A DNA stretch of 64,000 bases from Zhongshania aliphaticivorans (GCF_902705875.1 NZ_CACSIK010000003.1:200407-264406); one strand, 5' to 3'. Shown: positions 26,323 to 36,348, counted from the stretch's first letter. The notes: generated by a model not told the origin, from the sequence alone. Numbers and translations are program-made.

Positions 26323-26940
26323 TTACACCGCTATTCGTTCAAGCGCGATAGATAATATTTTGGGGAAATCTTGTTCAGGCAATTCAAACGTCGGTAACGT
26401 AGCTTTCAAGAGAACCTGTATTCGACGCGATAAATCGAGCGCATTCACATGAATTCGTTCGTCCACAAGTACCGCAAGTGTGCCCTTTATAACTGACGTT
26501 GCTATATAGAAATCTTGGCGGCCCCAGCTCGGCAATACTTCTGTAAAAAGGCTTTGATTCCGCGCCGTCCCGGCATCAAGAACAACTTCCGTTATTTTCC
26601 ATGAACGATAGGCTGCAGCGTAAAGCTCAGCTAAATGCTGGTTTTCTGAGATCAACTTAAGCTGGCCTACGAGCTCGTAGGCCAGCACTAAATAAGCCGA
26701 ATCTCCAGGCCGACGTAAATTATCGGCGTCACGACCTGAGCCTTCAAATATCTCCTTTATGAGTGATGCAAGAACACCATCCTTGCTACCAAAAAAATGG
26801 TAAATGCTTCCAGTGGAAACTTTAGCTTGATGAGAGATGTCCCGAATCGTCGTGGCCTCATACCCCTTGGCTAGCAGCAGGTTTTGCGCTGCAGACCGGA
26901 CCGCGGCACGAACATCTTCAGGATTTGAGGATACAGTCAT
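26323..26940 (-). CDS. TetR-family transcriptional regulator
   Basis: 205 aa with an N-terminal TetR HTH (residues 10-55: AVRSAAQNLLLAKGYEATTI, HQAKVSTGSIYHFFGSKDG) and a helical ligand-binding domain. It is divergent from the lipoprotein gene at 27019. A near-perfect 26-bp palindrome between them is the likely operator, through which it would repress both genes. Confidence 0.9.
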   Translation of the reverse strand: MTVSSNPEDVRAAVRSAAQNLLLAKGYEATTIRDISHQAKVSTGSIYHFFGSKDGVLASLIKEIFEGSGRDADNLRRPGDSAYLVLAYELVGQLKLISENQHLAELYAAAYRSWKITEVVLDAGTARNQSLFTEVLPSWGRQDFYIATSVIKGTLAVLVDERIHVNALDLSRRIQVLLKATLPTFELPEQDFPKILSIALERIAV

Positions 26941-26980
26941 ATCAAACCTTTATTGACAAAGGGAAATAGAAGTGTAAATC

Positions 26981-27006
26981 TAAAACGCATTCTAGAACAC
27001 GTTTTA
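26981..27006. promoter_or_regulatory. 26-bp near-palindrome, likely TetR operator
   Basis: TAAAACG and CGTTTTA flank a central TTCTAGAA. Only two symmetric position pairs mismatch. It sits between the divergent TetR regulator and lipoprotein genes, 13 bases before the ATG at 27019, a position that would block initiation. Confidence 0.7.
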
Positions 27007-27018
27007 GGCACATAAACC

Positions 27019-28314
27019 ATGCTAACAGCCCGCCTCCGTCCAACTGAGCCAGTTGCTTACAGCGCAATAATAAAGTGCTTAATAGTTATCACACTATTCC
27101 AATTAGCCGCTTGTGGTGGAAAAACGGACAGCGCTACAGCGTCGACGAGCGAAACACTGCAACAGTCAAAAAAATTGGCCCTCAGTGTAGCAGATGTCCG
27201 ACCCGAAGCTTTTAGCTGGTTATGGAACAACCAGACCTTAGCCATCCTTCAACATGCAAACCCTGCAATAGAATCATTTCAATGGGTATTTGAACCTGAT
27301 AACCCCCATGACCTTGGTTATGAAGCTAACACTGAGTACAAGATAACAGCCAAGATTGACGGTACTCTCCACGACATATCAGTGCGGTATAACCCCCCCG
27401 CATCAGTCAGCGAGCGTGTAGATTCGATAAATTTTCTTGGACATCGCCCCTTTAGCTTTCTAGCTATGTCGGTATATATCGATCAAGAACCAGCGATAGA
27501 TGTACTCATACAATATACTGCTGCAGGGGAACGCTATTTAAACAGCAACTTCGAAATAGAACTTACATCCGAGGGATCAGCAGAAGTTGTAGAGAGCTAC
27601 GCAAACTTCTTAAGCGACACGCTAAGAGGTACTAGCTCTTTTCTAAGCGCACAGTTTGATGATGATTATTTAATGAAAGAATTACTCCCACGCGGTGAGT
27701 ATGAAGTCACACCGGTTGACCTCAGCACAGGTGTTTTTAAGGTAATTGCTGTTCAAGATATTAAATATATCTCACCAGATATGCTCGCTTGGTGGTGGGA
27801 CCACATAAACAATCTAGAAAGGTACCGGTTTTGGCAACCAATTGATCACGATGCTTTTCATTACGAAGTGGTACCGAGTAACCCTGACTTACAATACGAC
27901 ATTGGCGCCACGCAAATTATTAGAGAGTATATTGGCGCATCACTAATGACTCTTTCAATAGCCGGTGCAGATCCCGACGTAATAGTACCACCAACAGCGT
28001 TGACCGAACCTAGACCATACTATTTTTACTCCTTAAACGGCATTGAAGGCATTCAGGAGTTTAATGGTATTGTTAACCCACTTCCCTCAGTAGTAAGTAT
28101 TATTCCAACGTCACAAAACCAGTTAGTCCACCAATGGAAGCCAAGTGAATCTGGAGAAGGCGTTACTCTTCACTCAACATTCACTCTATCAGCCGCGGTA
28201 TTAGCAATACAGCCAACTTTCGGAGATGATCTCGGTCGCCACGTCATGAGAGAGTTTCAAATGATGCCGTATTTTCTACCGCGCTTATATCGACGTGAGT
28301 GGATGGGTGAATAA
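27019..28314 (+). CDS. lipoprotein with DAPG-hydrolase (PhlG)-like domain
   Basis: This 431-aa protein has a lipoprotein signal (hydrophobic VITLFQL, lipobox LAAC, Cys33). The C-terminal half resembles PhlG-type 2,4-diacetylphloroglucinol hydrolases: DMLAWWWDHINNLERYRFWQ, then PIDHDAFHYEV, with the His and Asp/Glu residues of the zinc site. A weaker copy of the same pattern (SWLWNNQTLAIL) lies in the N-terminal half, so the protein may contain a duplicated fold. PhlG cleaves a C-C bond next to a carbonyl; the substrate here is unknown. A membrane-anchored form is unusual. Regulation by the divergent TetR protein is likely. Confidence 0.65.
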   Translation: MLTARLRPTEPVAYSAIIKCLIVITLFQLAACGGKTDSATASTSETLQQSKKLALSVADVRPEAFSWLWNNQTLAILQHANPAIESFQWVFEPDNPHDLGYEANTEYKITAKIDGTLHDISVRYNPPASVSERVDSINFLGHRPFSFLAMSVYIDQEPAIDVLIQYTAAGERYLNSNFEIELTSEGSAEVVESYANFLSDTLRGTSSFLSAQFDDDYLMKELLPRGEYEVTPVDLSTGVFKVIAVQDIKYISPDMLAWWWDHINNLERYRFWQPIDHDAFHYEVVPSNPDLQYDIGATQIIREYIGASLMTLSIAGADPDVIVPPTALTEPRPYYFYSLNGIEGIQEFNGIVNPLPSVVSIIPTSQNQLVHQWKPSESGEGVTLHSTFTLSAAVLAIQPTFGDDLGRHVMREFQMMPYFLPRLYRREWMGE

Positions 28315-28456
28315 CAGATTTACAATATCTTGATATCGCCAATAGCACTATTGCCGTCCACACCTATTAGGTTTTTTAACGTGGCCAACTGCCCTCTTAC
28401 AATTTGTGTCGATTGCGAGAAACTCAAACCGATTTCGCAATCAAGAATTCCTTGAG

Positions 28457-29602
28457 CTAAGATGCTAAAGCAGATAGCTTTGCCGATTTATTAACACCAA
28501 TCAAAATACTGCAAACCGCTGCTATAACAGCACATAACAACAAAACGTTATGGTGTGAATAATCTAGAAAATCAAAAATAGAAGTAACAAATTGCCCAGC
28601 AAATACCGCCATAGCAAACTTGGATAAATTTCGTCCGCGATTTTTATCCGTGCTCACTTCCACTGTAAGGTGATTTAAAAGGGGGATCGAAAACCCAAAA
28701 CCAATACCGGCAAAAATAGACGCAAGAACAATGGTAGCCGTACCATTATTAAAAGCAAATACACAGTGGGCAATGGCATAAGAAATAAACGCTATCACCA
28801 AGGTATTTTGGGCTTTTACCTGTTTCACCATTTTGGGCATGACCATTGCTGACATCACCGCCATAAACGAGATGAATGACAAAACATAGCCAGTCTCTGC
28901 CTCACTGTAAGAAAGCTCAGCAAGGAATTGTGGCAAGGTAACAACAAGACTAAAAAAGACACCCATAGCCAATACAGCAAAAATAACAATAGGACGAAGC
29001 GAGTTAGCGCCAAAGGTGCTGACACTAACATCAACTGGCTCAAGCACCTCTGCAGCCTTAACGGGCGGCACCCAAAATTTGGTCATCAAAAAACACACAA
29101 AGCCCATCACATACAGCAGAAACGGCGCCTGCCAATGCCATTCGCTTAATATGCCGCCGGCAAACAAAAACACTACCCCGCCTAGCTCAATTGCCATACC
29201 TTGCTTGGCTATCATATTGAGCCTAGCCGTACCTTGATACCACTGTGATATCACTGCAGTGCCAGAAGCCATCACCCCGGCGGCAAAGCCACCAAGCACA
29301 ATACGATCTATAACGACCAACCAAGGGCCATGCAAAAACATGCCACCCACGCCAAAAATAAAGTAGCCCCACAAGCTAGCCAATAAGATAGTGCGCGCGC
29401 CAATACGATCAATGAGCATTCCAAATAGTGGCGCAAACATAATCGCACCAAACGCCGGCAGTGTAAGCAAAAGCGTTGCGTAATCACCCACACCCAACTC
29501 ATGGGCTATAGAACCCAAGCCCGGCGCAAGCGCCGCACCCACCATAATGGTCAGCATTGCCACCAACAACAATGTCAATTCGCCAATATTGGATAGCTTC
29601 AT
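28457..29602 (-). CDS. MFS transporter
   Basis: This 381-aa major facilitator has about 12 hydrophobic segments and the A-like motif GMLIDRIGARTILLASLWG between helices 2 and 3. It probably exports or imports a small organic molecule by proton antiport. It is divergent from the LysR regulator at 29702, a common repressor/efflux arrangement. Shine-Dalgarno AGAGGCGACT. Confidence 0.9.
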   Translation of the reverse strand: MKLSNIGELTLLLVAMLTIMVGAALAPGLGSIAHELGVGDYATLLLTLPAFGAIMFAPLFGMLIDRIGARTILLASLWGYFIFGVGGMFLHGPWLVVIDRIVLGGFAAGVMASGTAVISQWYQGTARLNMIAKQGMAIELGGVVFLFAGGILSEWHWQAPFLLYVMGFVCFLMTKFWVPPVKAAEVLEPVDVSVSTFGANSLRPIVIFAVLAMGVFFSLVVTLPQFLAELSYSEAETGYVLSFISFMAVMSAMVMPKMVKQVKAQNTLVIAFISYAIAHCVFAFNNGTATIVLASIFAGIGFGFSIPLLNHLTVEVSTDKNRGRNLSKFAMAVFAGQFVTSIFDFLDYSHHNVLLLCAVIAAVCSILIGVNKSAKLSALAS

Positions 29603-29701
29603 AGTCGCCTCTTAAAAGTGATTTCTGAGCCTATCTTACAAGGCGCCGACTAATACTTTAAATGATATAATTAACCCACATTAATCTCATATTGGCATAA
29701 T

Positions 29702-30613
29702 ATGAACTTCAAACACCTCAACACCTTCTCAGAAGTTGCCGAATGCAGCAGCTTCTCCCTAGCCGCTGATCGCTTACATACGGTACAGAGTGCTGTCAGT
29801 CGACACATCAACGCGCTTGAAGAAGAGTTAGGTGTAATACTATTTGAACGAAGTACTCGCCGCGTTGAACTCACCGCACCCGGACAAGCTTTTTTAATTC
29901 ATGCAAAAGCTATTTTGAGCAAGTGTGAACAGGCAAAACACGAGGCCCAATTAGTTGCACAGGGCAAGCAAGGCGTTTTACGTATTGGCTATATGAGCTC
30001 TGCTTGCGCCCACTTTTTACCAACCCTACTCAGCCGCTTTACTCAATATGCACCGAAAGTTGATGTGCAAATATTTGACATGACGGCGGGCGAGCAGGTT
30101 ATCGCATTTGCCAGTAACGCCATTGATATCGGGTTCTCTCGCCCCGTAGACAGCGGGCATGAAAACTTAATTCAACGGCAGCATCTTGTTAATGACACCA
30201 TCTGCTTAGCAGTCAACAACGAACACCTTTTATCACAAAAATCTCAAGTAGCCCTAGAGGAGCTAGCACCTTTCCCATTAATCCTATTTTCTCGCACTCA
30301 TGCACCAAGCTTATTTGATACGCTAATAACCGCTTTCCATCGCGCCGATATTCAACCAAAAATCCAAAGCGAGCCCACGTCTATGCAGGCACTGCTTACC
30401 CAGATAGCAAGCAGCAATAGCGTAGCTTTAGTACCAAGCTGTGTCCGCAACTTACAAACTCATCATTGCAGCTTTATAAATCTAAATATTGAACTAACTA
30501 TTCCCCTAGAAATGCATTGGCACGCAGAGCCAACGGCCACAGCAAAAACGTGGTTAGATTGGTATGCCTCGCAAGACCAATCGGCAACCCTGACCCCTTA
30601 CTCAGATACTTAA
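29702..30613 (+). CDS. LysR-family transcriptional regulator
   Basis: 303 aa with an N-terminal winged HTH (FSLAADRLHTVQSAVSRHINALEEELGVILFER) and a LysR substrate-binding domain from about residue 90. It is divergent from the MFS transporter and upstream of the alpha/beta hydrolase. It resembles BenM/CatM-type regulators only in general architecture. Confidence 0.92.
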   Translation: MNFKHLNTFSEVAECSSFSLAADRLHTVQSAVSRHINALEEELGVILFERSTRRVELTAPGQAFLIHAKAILSKCEQAKHEAQLVAQGKQGVLRIGYMSSACAHFLPTLLSRFTQYAPKVDVQIFDMTAGEQVIAFASNAIDIGFSRPVDSGHENLIQRQHLVNDTICLAVNNEHLLSQKSQVALEELAPFPLILFSRTHAPSLFDTLITAFHRADIQPKIQSEPTSMQALLTQIASSNSVALVPSCVRNLQTHHCSFINLNIELTIPLEMHWHAEPTATAKTWLDWYASQDQSATLTPYSDT

Positions 30614-30757
30614 TCCGCAACACCAACACTAGCCGAGTAAAAATAAATAAGACACTTCATCGCTCAATGTTAGAATACCGAATACGTACTTAGTGTCACC
30701 CACACACCCGCTATTAAATGCCACTTGGCTCATCAAAAATAATTAGGAAAACGTCGG

Positions 30758-31651
30758 ATGAAGACCCATCAATTTACCAGCCCCAGTACAGGCCTAACCC
30801 TCTCTGCTAGGTCATTAGGCGATGGCCCGACGATACTTTTCCTACATGGTTTTCCCGACAATGAGCTCACCTTCGACAAGCAACTCAAAGCCGTTGCCAA
30901 GGCCGGTTACCGCGGCATGTCGCTAAAAACTCGAGGCTATGAAGCAAGCTCTCAACCCGCGAATGGAAATTACGAGTTGCTGAGCATGGCTGAAGATGTT
31001 GTTTCCGTCATTAACGAACTGAACGAAGACAAAGTACATTTAGTTGGGCATGACTGGGGGGCAGCAATCGCTTATCGCGCTGCCAGCTTAGCGCCACAAA
31101 AATTACACAGTTTAACAACGCTGGCTCTACCCCACCCCGGGCGTTTTATTAATGAAATGATTCTTTACCCCAAGCAAATAAAGCTGTCTTGGTATATTTT
31201 CTTCTTCCAATTAGGCTTTGTTGCTAAGGCCAAGATAAAACGCAATAACTTCCAATTTATTCGTTCGCTATGGAAAAACTGGAGTCCAAACTGGACGGCA
31301 CCTAACGCGCATATTGAAAAAGTTTTAGAAACGTTCCAGCAGCCTGGCGTGCTCAGTTCAGCCTTACAATACTATCAGCAAGTACTAACGTTAAAAGCAT
31401 TCACACCGTCGACAAGAAAAGAAGCCTTATTTAAAGTGGCCGTACCCACCTTGGCTATTTCTGGCGGCCAAGATGGGTGCATAGATTCACAGACCTTTGA
31501 AAAAATGATGCACACAGAGGACTTTCCCCAAGGTCTGCGTTTTGAACGTATAGACCATGCCGGTCACTTTCCTCATTTAGAACACGCTGAACTGACTAAT
31601 GAGCTAATCATTAATTGGGTTAACGAGCACTCATCAACCAAACCAAGCTAA
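30758..31651 (+). CDS. alpha/beta hydrolase, epoxide-hydrolase-like
   Basis: 297 aa. The oxyanion motif is HGFPDNEL (residue 30). The nucleophile elbow is GHDWGAA with Asp99, and the base His is in DHAGHFPHLE. An Asp nucleophile followed by W-G is the pattern of soluble epoxide hydrolases and haloalkane dehalogenases. It likely opens an epoxide formed during oxidation of an unsaturated or cyclic compound. It lies between two LysR genes and overlaps the convergent one by four bases. Confidence 0.85.
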   Translation: MKTHQFTSPSTGLTLSARSLGDGPTILFLHGFPDNELTFDKQLKAVAKAGYRGMSLKTRGYEASSQPANGNYELLSMAEDVVSVINELNEDKVHLVGHDWGAAIAYRAASLAPQKLHSLTTLALPHPGRFINEMILYPKQIKLSWYIFFFQLGFVAKAKIKRNNFQFIRSLWKNWSPNWTAPNAHIEKVLETFQQPGVLSSALQYYQQVLTLKAFTPSTRKEALFKVAVPTLAISGGQDGCIDSQTFEKMMHTEDFPQGLRFERIDHAGHFPHLEHAELTNELIINWVNEHSSTKPS

Positions 31652-32553
31652 CGCCCACTAAAAGCGTTTTTAAAAAAATCGACAGCCACTTTAATTTTCG
31701 GAATGGTGTATTGCGGCTGTTGATACAACATATACACACTACCAACAGGTTGATCAGCGATAACAGATAAAGTCTCTTGGATTGGAATCCAGCACAAGCG
31801 GCCGTCGGCAATATCGTCCTCAATACTCCAACTCGGCAACATCGCGACACCTTGATCAGTTAATAAGCCCTGACGAATTACCCGCAAACTATTACTTATT
31901 TGAGCGGTGTCGATATCAATTCGTCGCCACCCACCTTGCGACTCAACATGCCAATGTAATACCTGAGCGGGGCTTCGGTAGAGAATGGCACGGTGACGGA
32001 CAAGCTCGCTCAAGTTGTGCGGCATGCCAAACTTATTAATATACGACTGCGAAGCACATAAACGATGTGTATTGTCTTCTAAGCGCTGGGCAATCACCCG
32101 TCCATCGGGCTCGCGACCACCGCGAATAGCTATGTCGATTCCATCGCGCTGAAGATCTGCTGCATAACTGGACAGTTCAAGATCAATCACAATTTTTGGG
32201 TAACGTTGCTGAAACTCTTCTAGTAATGGCAGCAACCTGAATTCGCCGTAATGTGGCAGGGCGCTAATCCGCAAAACACCAGACGGGGCATTCTGATAAC
32301 TACCCACCCTGCCCTCAACCCTATCTATCGCCGCTAATATATCCTTGCATTCATTAAGGTATATTTTACCTATCTCTGTTAGCGCAACATGCCGAGTACT
32401 GCGCTTTAACAGCGCCGCGCCCAACTCGGACTCTAAAGACTGAATACTCCGCGACACCGTGGAAACCGGCACGCCGGCCAACTTAGCTGCCGCGCTAAAG
32501 CTTCCCACCTCAGCAATACAACAGAGGTGATACATGGCTTTAAGCTTATCCAT
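31648..32553 (-). CDS. LysR-family transcriptional regulator
   Basis: 301 aa with HTH GSFSAAAKLAGVPVSTVSRS and a C-terminal effector domain (CrgA/DhaR-like PBP2). It is divergent from the Old Yellow Enzyme gene at 32671 and probably controls it. Its stop overlaps that of the hydrolase. Confidence 0.92.
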   Translation of the reverse strand: MDKLKAMYHLCCIAEVGSFSAAAKLAGVPVSTVSRSIQSLESELGAALLKRSTRHVALTEIGKIYLNECKDILAAIDRVEGRVGSYQNAPSGVLRISALPHYGEFRLLPLLEEFQQRYPKIVIDLELSSYAADLQRDGIDIAIRGGREPDGRVIAQRLEDNTHRLCASQSYINKFGMPHNLSELVRHRAILYRSPAQVLHWHVESQGGWRRIDIDTAQISNSLRVIRQGLLTDQGVAMLPSWSIEDDIADGRLCWIPIQETLSVIADQPVGSVYMLYQQPQYTIPKIKVAVDFFKNAFSGR

Positions 32554-32670
32554 TATTGCAATTCCAGCAAAAGTATTTCGTAATACTAGCCGATTATCTT
32601 CTGTTTTTGTAAAAGTATACTGTTAGGCTGGAAACCAAATACCGTAAAACTCATATTTTGAGGTAAACAC

Positions 32671-33765
32671 ATGAACACCAGTGCACTCTTCACCCCGTTC
32701 GAACTGGGTAATCTTAAACTCGCGAACCGCACGGTAATGGCACCAATGACCCGTGGCTTTTCGCCAAACGGCGTTCCCACTGACGCTGTGGCAGAGTACT
32801 ACCGCAAACGCGCCGAAGGTGGTGTCGGCCTTATTATTACCGAGGGCACCCTCATCAATCATCCCGCTGCATCTGGCGACCCCAGCTACCCGTCGTTTTA
32901 CGGTGAAGAAGCCCTTGCCGGCTGGAAAAAAGTGGTCGACGCCGTGCACGCTGCAGGCGGTAAAATCATACCGCAAATCTGGCATGTTGGCGCCACTCGT
33001 CGCCCCGGCACTGGGCCTGTTCCCGACGCACCCAGCGTCTCACCCTCAGGCCTAGTTAGCAAAGATAAAAAAGTTTTTGAGGCGCTAAGTCTCGATGAAA
33101 TAAACGTTTTGATAGCCGCCTACGCACAGGCCGCCTATGACGCCAAAGAAATTGGCTTTGATGGGGTAGAAATTCACGGCGCTCACGGTTATTTGATAGA
33201 TCAGTTCTTTTGGGCTGACACCAATGTACGCACCGATCAATACGGTGGCAGTTTACAGGCCCGCAGCCAATTCGCCATCGACATCATCAAAGCTATCAGA
33301 GAACGCTGCGGCAGCGATTTCACTATTATATTCCGCTGGTCACAATGGAAGCAGCAAGACTACACCGCCCGCTTAACCACAACGCCAGAAGAATTAGCTG
33401 AATTTTTAACACCTTTAAGTGATGCCGGTGTCGATATTTTTCACTGCAGCCAACGCCGCTTCTGGGAGCCTGAATTTGAAGGCTCAGACATGAATTTGGC
33501 AGGCTGGACCAAAAAAATCACCGGCAAACCGACTATCAGTGTAGGTAGTGTTGGGCTTGACCAGGAGTTTCTTACGTCCTTTCAAGGCGAGGGTGCCAGT
33601 GTTGCCAATATTGATAATTTACTTGAAAAAATGAACAGCAATGAGTTTGACCTCATTGCCATTGGCCGCTCCTTACTTGCAAACCCAGACTGGGTAAACA
33701 AAGTAAAAGCAGGGCAACTTGATGAGCTAAAACCCTTCACGCAAGAAAATATAAGCCAACTATAG
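32671..33765 (+). CDS. Old Yellow Enzyme-family alkene reductase (NemA-like)
   Basis: This 364-aa FMN TIM-barrel enzyme has N-terminal LKLANRTVMAPMTRGF. The active-site helix is GVEIHGAHGYLIDQFFW (H-x-x-H in place of H-x-x-N), followed by RTDQYGGSLQARSQFAIDII. It reduces activated C=C bonds, such as enones, with NAD(P)H. It is divergent from LysR, has a GAGG Shine-Dalgarno, and precedes a medium-chain reductase gene. It could reduce unsaturated ketone intermediates of cyclic terpenoids or steroids. Confidence 0.92.
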   Translation: MNTSALFTPFELGNLKLANRTVMAPMTRGFSPNGVPTDAVAEYYRKRAEGGVGLIITEGTLINHPAASGDPSYPSFYGEEALAGWKKVVDAVHAAGGKIIPQIWHVGATRRPGTGPVPDAPSVSPSGLVSKDKKVFEALSLDEINVLIAAYAQAAYDAKEIGFDGVEIHGAHGYLIDQFFWADTNVRTDQYGGSLQARSQFAIDIIKAIRERCGSDFTIIFRWSQWKQQDYTARLTTTPEELAEFLTPLSDAGVDIFHCSQRRFWEPEFEGSDMNLAGWTKKITGKPTISVGSVGLDQEFLTSFQGEGASVANIDNLLEKMNSNEFDLIAIGRSLLANPDWVNKVKAGQLDELKPFTQENISQL

Positions 33766-33775
33766 TAACTAGCCC

Positions 33776-33821
33776 TTAGGCTTTCAGGGTTGCCCACCAC
33801 GTTAATGGTGGAGCAGCCTAA
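33776..33821. terminator. nested hairpin between OYE and reductase genes
   Basis: TTAGGCT (33776-33782) pairs with AGCCTAA (33815-33821) and encloses a second stem CCACCA/TGGTGG. It begins about 10 bases past the OYE stop. There is no clear T-run, so it may be a terminator or an mRNA-stabilising structure. Confidence 0.4.
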
Positions 33822-33940
33822 AGCAGCGAGGGCCATTAAAACTAGCGATGATTTATATGATTACCGCTAACGGCAAAACCAAGCAATTCATCAATTAGCG
33901 ACTACTATAATAAATCTAGATTTTTGACGGGGAGAAACAG

Positions 33941-35080
33941 ATGTCAGAACAAACACCAAGTACCGGTCTACAGTTACGATCACTTGTTACCGAAGAAGGG
34001 CAATTAAAATTACTACTTAAATCTGCGCCAGTCCCAGAGCCCGGTGAAAATGACGTAGTGGTTCGCATTGAAGCCACACCCATTAACCCTTCAGACCAAG
34101 CAACATTAATTATGCCTGCTGACGTTACTACCGGCGAAACTACCGGCAGCGGCGCTGACACCACTTACACTGCCTCATTACGTGCTGGCATGGAAGCCCG
34201 TGTAAAACCCCGAATTGGCAAGCCACTCGCCATTGGTAATGAAGGTGCAGGCACGGTAGTAAAAGCGGGTAGTAGTGCCGCCGCACAAGCCCTGCTAGGC
34301 AAGACCGTAGCCGTTATGGATGGCGCGCTTTATTGCCAATACCGCAAAGTTAATGTCATGCAGTGTATGACATTAAATGAAGGCACCTCTGCCAGAGACG
34401 CGGCGTCTTGTTTTGTCAATCCACTAACGGCGCTTGGCTTTGTGGAAACAATGCGTTCCGAAGGGTTTAAGGCCATTATTCACACTGCCGCAGCCTCAAA
34501 CTTGGGGCAAATGCTCAACCGAATTTGTATCAGCGATGGCATCGACTTAATCAATATTGTACGTAAACAAGAACAAGTCGATATATTGAAGGCCTTAGGT
34601 GCTAAGTATATCTGCAACTCAAGCGATGATAGCTTTATGGACGACCTAACCGCTGCAATAGAGGCAACCGGCGCCTATGTCGCCTTTGACGCCACCGGCG
34701 GTGGAGACCTTGGCAGTCGCATCTTAAGCTGCATGGAGCGTGCTGCTTTAAAAGACACTGAGCTACCTGGTCCTTATGGCTCCAATACCTATAAACAGTT
34801 ATACATTTACGGTGGGCTAGATATGTCGCCGACTATTATCAACCGCAACTTCGGCTTTAGCTGGGGTGTTAACGCCTGGCTGCTTACGCCATTCACCCAA
34901 AAAGTGGGAATGGAAAAAATGCTGGAATTGCGTCAACGAGTGGCCAATGAACTGCAAACAACCTTTGCAAGCCACTACAGCGATGAGATCTCGCTCACCG
35001 AGGCATTAGATAAAGATATTGTTGCCGCTTATAGCCAACAAGCTACCGGCAGAAAATTCCTTATCAACCCTAGCAAGTGA
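33941..35080 (+). CDS. medium-chain dehydrogenase/reductase, enoyl-reductase-like
   Basis: 379 aa of the zinc-independent MDR type. It has an N-terminal GroES-like fold (PINPSDQATL, IGNEGAGTVVKAG) and a Rossmann domain (AIIHTAAASNLGQML, VAFDATGGGDLG). The structural zinc cysteines are absent. It probably reduces an enone or quinone with NADPH. It follows the OYE gene by 175 bases with its own GGGGAG Shine-Dalgarno. The substrate is not predictable. Confidence 0.85.
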   Translation: MSEQTPSTGLQLRSLVTEEGQLKLLLKSAPVPEPGENDVVVRIEATPINPSDQATLIMPADVTTGETTGSGADTTYTASLRAGMEARVKPRIGKPLAIGNEGAGTVVKAGSSAAAQALLGKTVAVMDGALYCQYRKVNVMQCMTLNEGTSARDAASCFVNPLTALGFVETMRSEGFKAIIHTAAASNLGQMLNRICISDGIDLINIVRKQEQVDILKALGAKYICNSSDDSFMDDLTAAIEATGAYVAFDATGGGDLGSRILSCMERAALKDTELPGPYGSNTYKQLYIYGGLDMSPTIINRNFGFSWGVNAWLLTPFTQKVGMEKMLELRQRVANELQTTFASHYSDEISLTEALDKDIVAAYSQQATGRKFLINPSK

Positions 35081-35132
35081 CACAACCAGCGGGTAAAGGA
35101 TTACCCGCTCACCTTTAATGATTAATCAAAAT

Positions 35133-35519
35133 TTACTGAGGCTGATCTTTACTTAGCAAATAGGAACTAAGGATAAACGCTACAATTTCTAACGCTAGGT
35201 AAACGTACATCACAGCGCTTGTAGAACCGTCAACGAACAAGCCAACTATGCGGCCAATTGCCATTCCAAGCATAAACACTAAAACAGCAAAAACCCCAAG
35301 TTTTTCCCATTGCGGCTTAGAGGCGAGCACAAATAACACAAGACCTATCGCCGCAGACATGCCGCCATAGGTCGCCCTCATATCAGTTAAAGCGGTAGCA
35401 TTTGTTGGCGCAAAATCAGTAATTAACAATGAAATTTCTACTGGGAAAAAGATAAATCCCACGCCATAAAGTGTAAAAATACTGGCCGTAATATTTATTA
35501 AAAACTTACTAATATTCAT
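35133..35519 (-). CDS. DUF4345-family membrane protein
   Basis: 128 aa with four hydrophobic segments. The pattern TDMRATYGGMSAAIGLVLF and IGRIVGLFVDG matches the DUF4345 family, of unknown function. It is convergent with the reductase at 33941. Confidence 0.75.
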   Translation of the reverse strand: MNISKFLINITASIFTLYGVGFIFFPVEISLLITDFAPTNATALTDMRATYGGMSAAIGLVLFVLASKPQWEKLGVFAVLVFMLGMAIGRIVGLFVDGSTSAVMYVYLALEIVAFILSSYLLSKDQPQ

Positions 35520-35670
35520 AGCGTTATGATACCCCTCAGATACACGTAGAAATTAATTAAAGGCTAACCCTTCACGGGTAATTTGCAACGCCGCTCTTCA
35601 AACTCATCCCGACTTTCCCTTATAGCTATAAATTGCCGTTGATGTGATAGACTACAGCCGCGAATTAGCG

Positions 35671-35904
35671 ATGACGAGACAAGAAATGACAAATACCGAG
35701 CAAAAACCACTTAGTGCTTTTGAAACCTTCAAACAGGGTATTTCCTTACTATTTGCGCTTCAGAATAAGTCTGGCCGCAAAAGACTGATGGACTTAGCCG
35801 AAACCAACCCCATGCCAGTGGTATTCTCCGGCGTATCGGCAATGATCGTCTTTTTCCTGATCTGCTTTGTAACATCACAAGTGGTTCTTAAACTAGTTGC
35901 CTAG
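35671..35904 (+). CDS. DUF2970-like small membrane protein
   Basis: About 77 aa. FKQGISLLFALQNKSGRKRL followed by NPMPVVFSGVSAMIVF and one C-terminal membrane span fits the DUF2970 layout. The start could be the ATG at 35671 or 35686, or a GTG at 35644. Function unknown. Confidence 0.55.
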   Translation: MTRQEMTNTEQKPLSAFETFKQGISLLFALQNKSGRKRLMDLAETNPMPVVFSGVSAMIVFFLICFVTSQVVLKLVA

Positions 35905-35970
35905 CAAAATCGCCTAGGCGCTCGCCGCTCCGAGCTTGACCGCCTACAGGCCCACGATCCTGTTACTAAG

Positions 35971-36348
35971 CTAGTCGGCATAAGTATCGACAACCTCTCT
36001 AACTACCCGCATCGCAGACAAAGCGGCTGGGTAGCCGCAATATGCAGCGGCATGCATAACAATTTCTCGAATTTCTTCTGGACTAACACCATTATTTAGC
36101 GCACCGCGCACATGGCCCTTCAGCTCTCCGTGAGCCTGCAAGGCAATCAGCATAGATACGGTGACGATGCTGCGTGTTTTTCTTTCCAAACCATCTCTCG
36201 TCCATACACCACCCCAGGCATGCTCCATGGCCGCCTCTTGCAGTGGCATATCAAAGTCTGAGGCATTCCCCAATGAGGCATCAACATGGGCTGTACCCAT
36301 AACTTCACGGCGAATTACCTCACCGGCTTTTTGATCATCAATACTCAT
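35971..36348 (-). CDS. carboxymuconolactone decarboxylase-family protein
   Basis: 125 aa, all helical. TVSMLIALQAHGELKGHVRGALNNGVSPEEI and EIVMHAAAYCGYPAALSAMR match the CMD/AhpD-like fold (PcaC type). It has a single Cys rather than the C-x-x-C of AhpD, so it is a decarboxylase- or isomerase-like member rather than a peroxidase partner. Its role here is unknown. It is co-oriented with the YdeP gene upstream (about 100 bases). Confidence 0.85.
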   Translation of the reverse strand: MSIDDQKAGEVIRREVMGTAHVDASLGNASDFDMPLQEAAMEHAWGGVWTRDGLERKTRSIVTVSMLIALQAHGELKGHVRGALNNGVSPEEIREIVMHAAAYCGYPAALSAMRVVREVVDTYAD

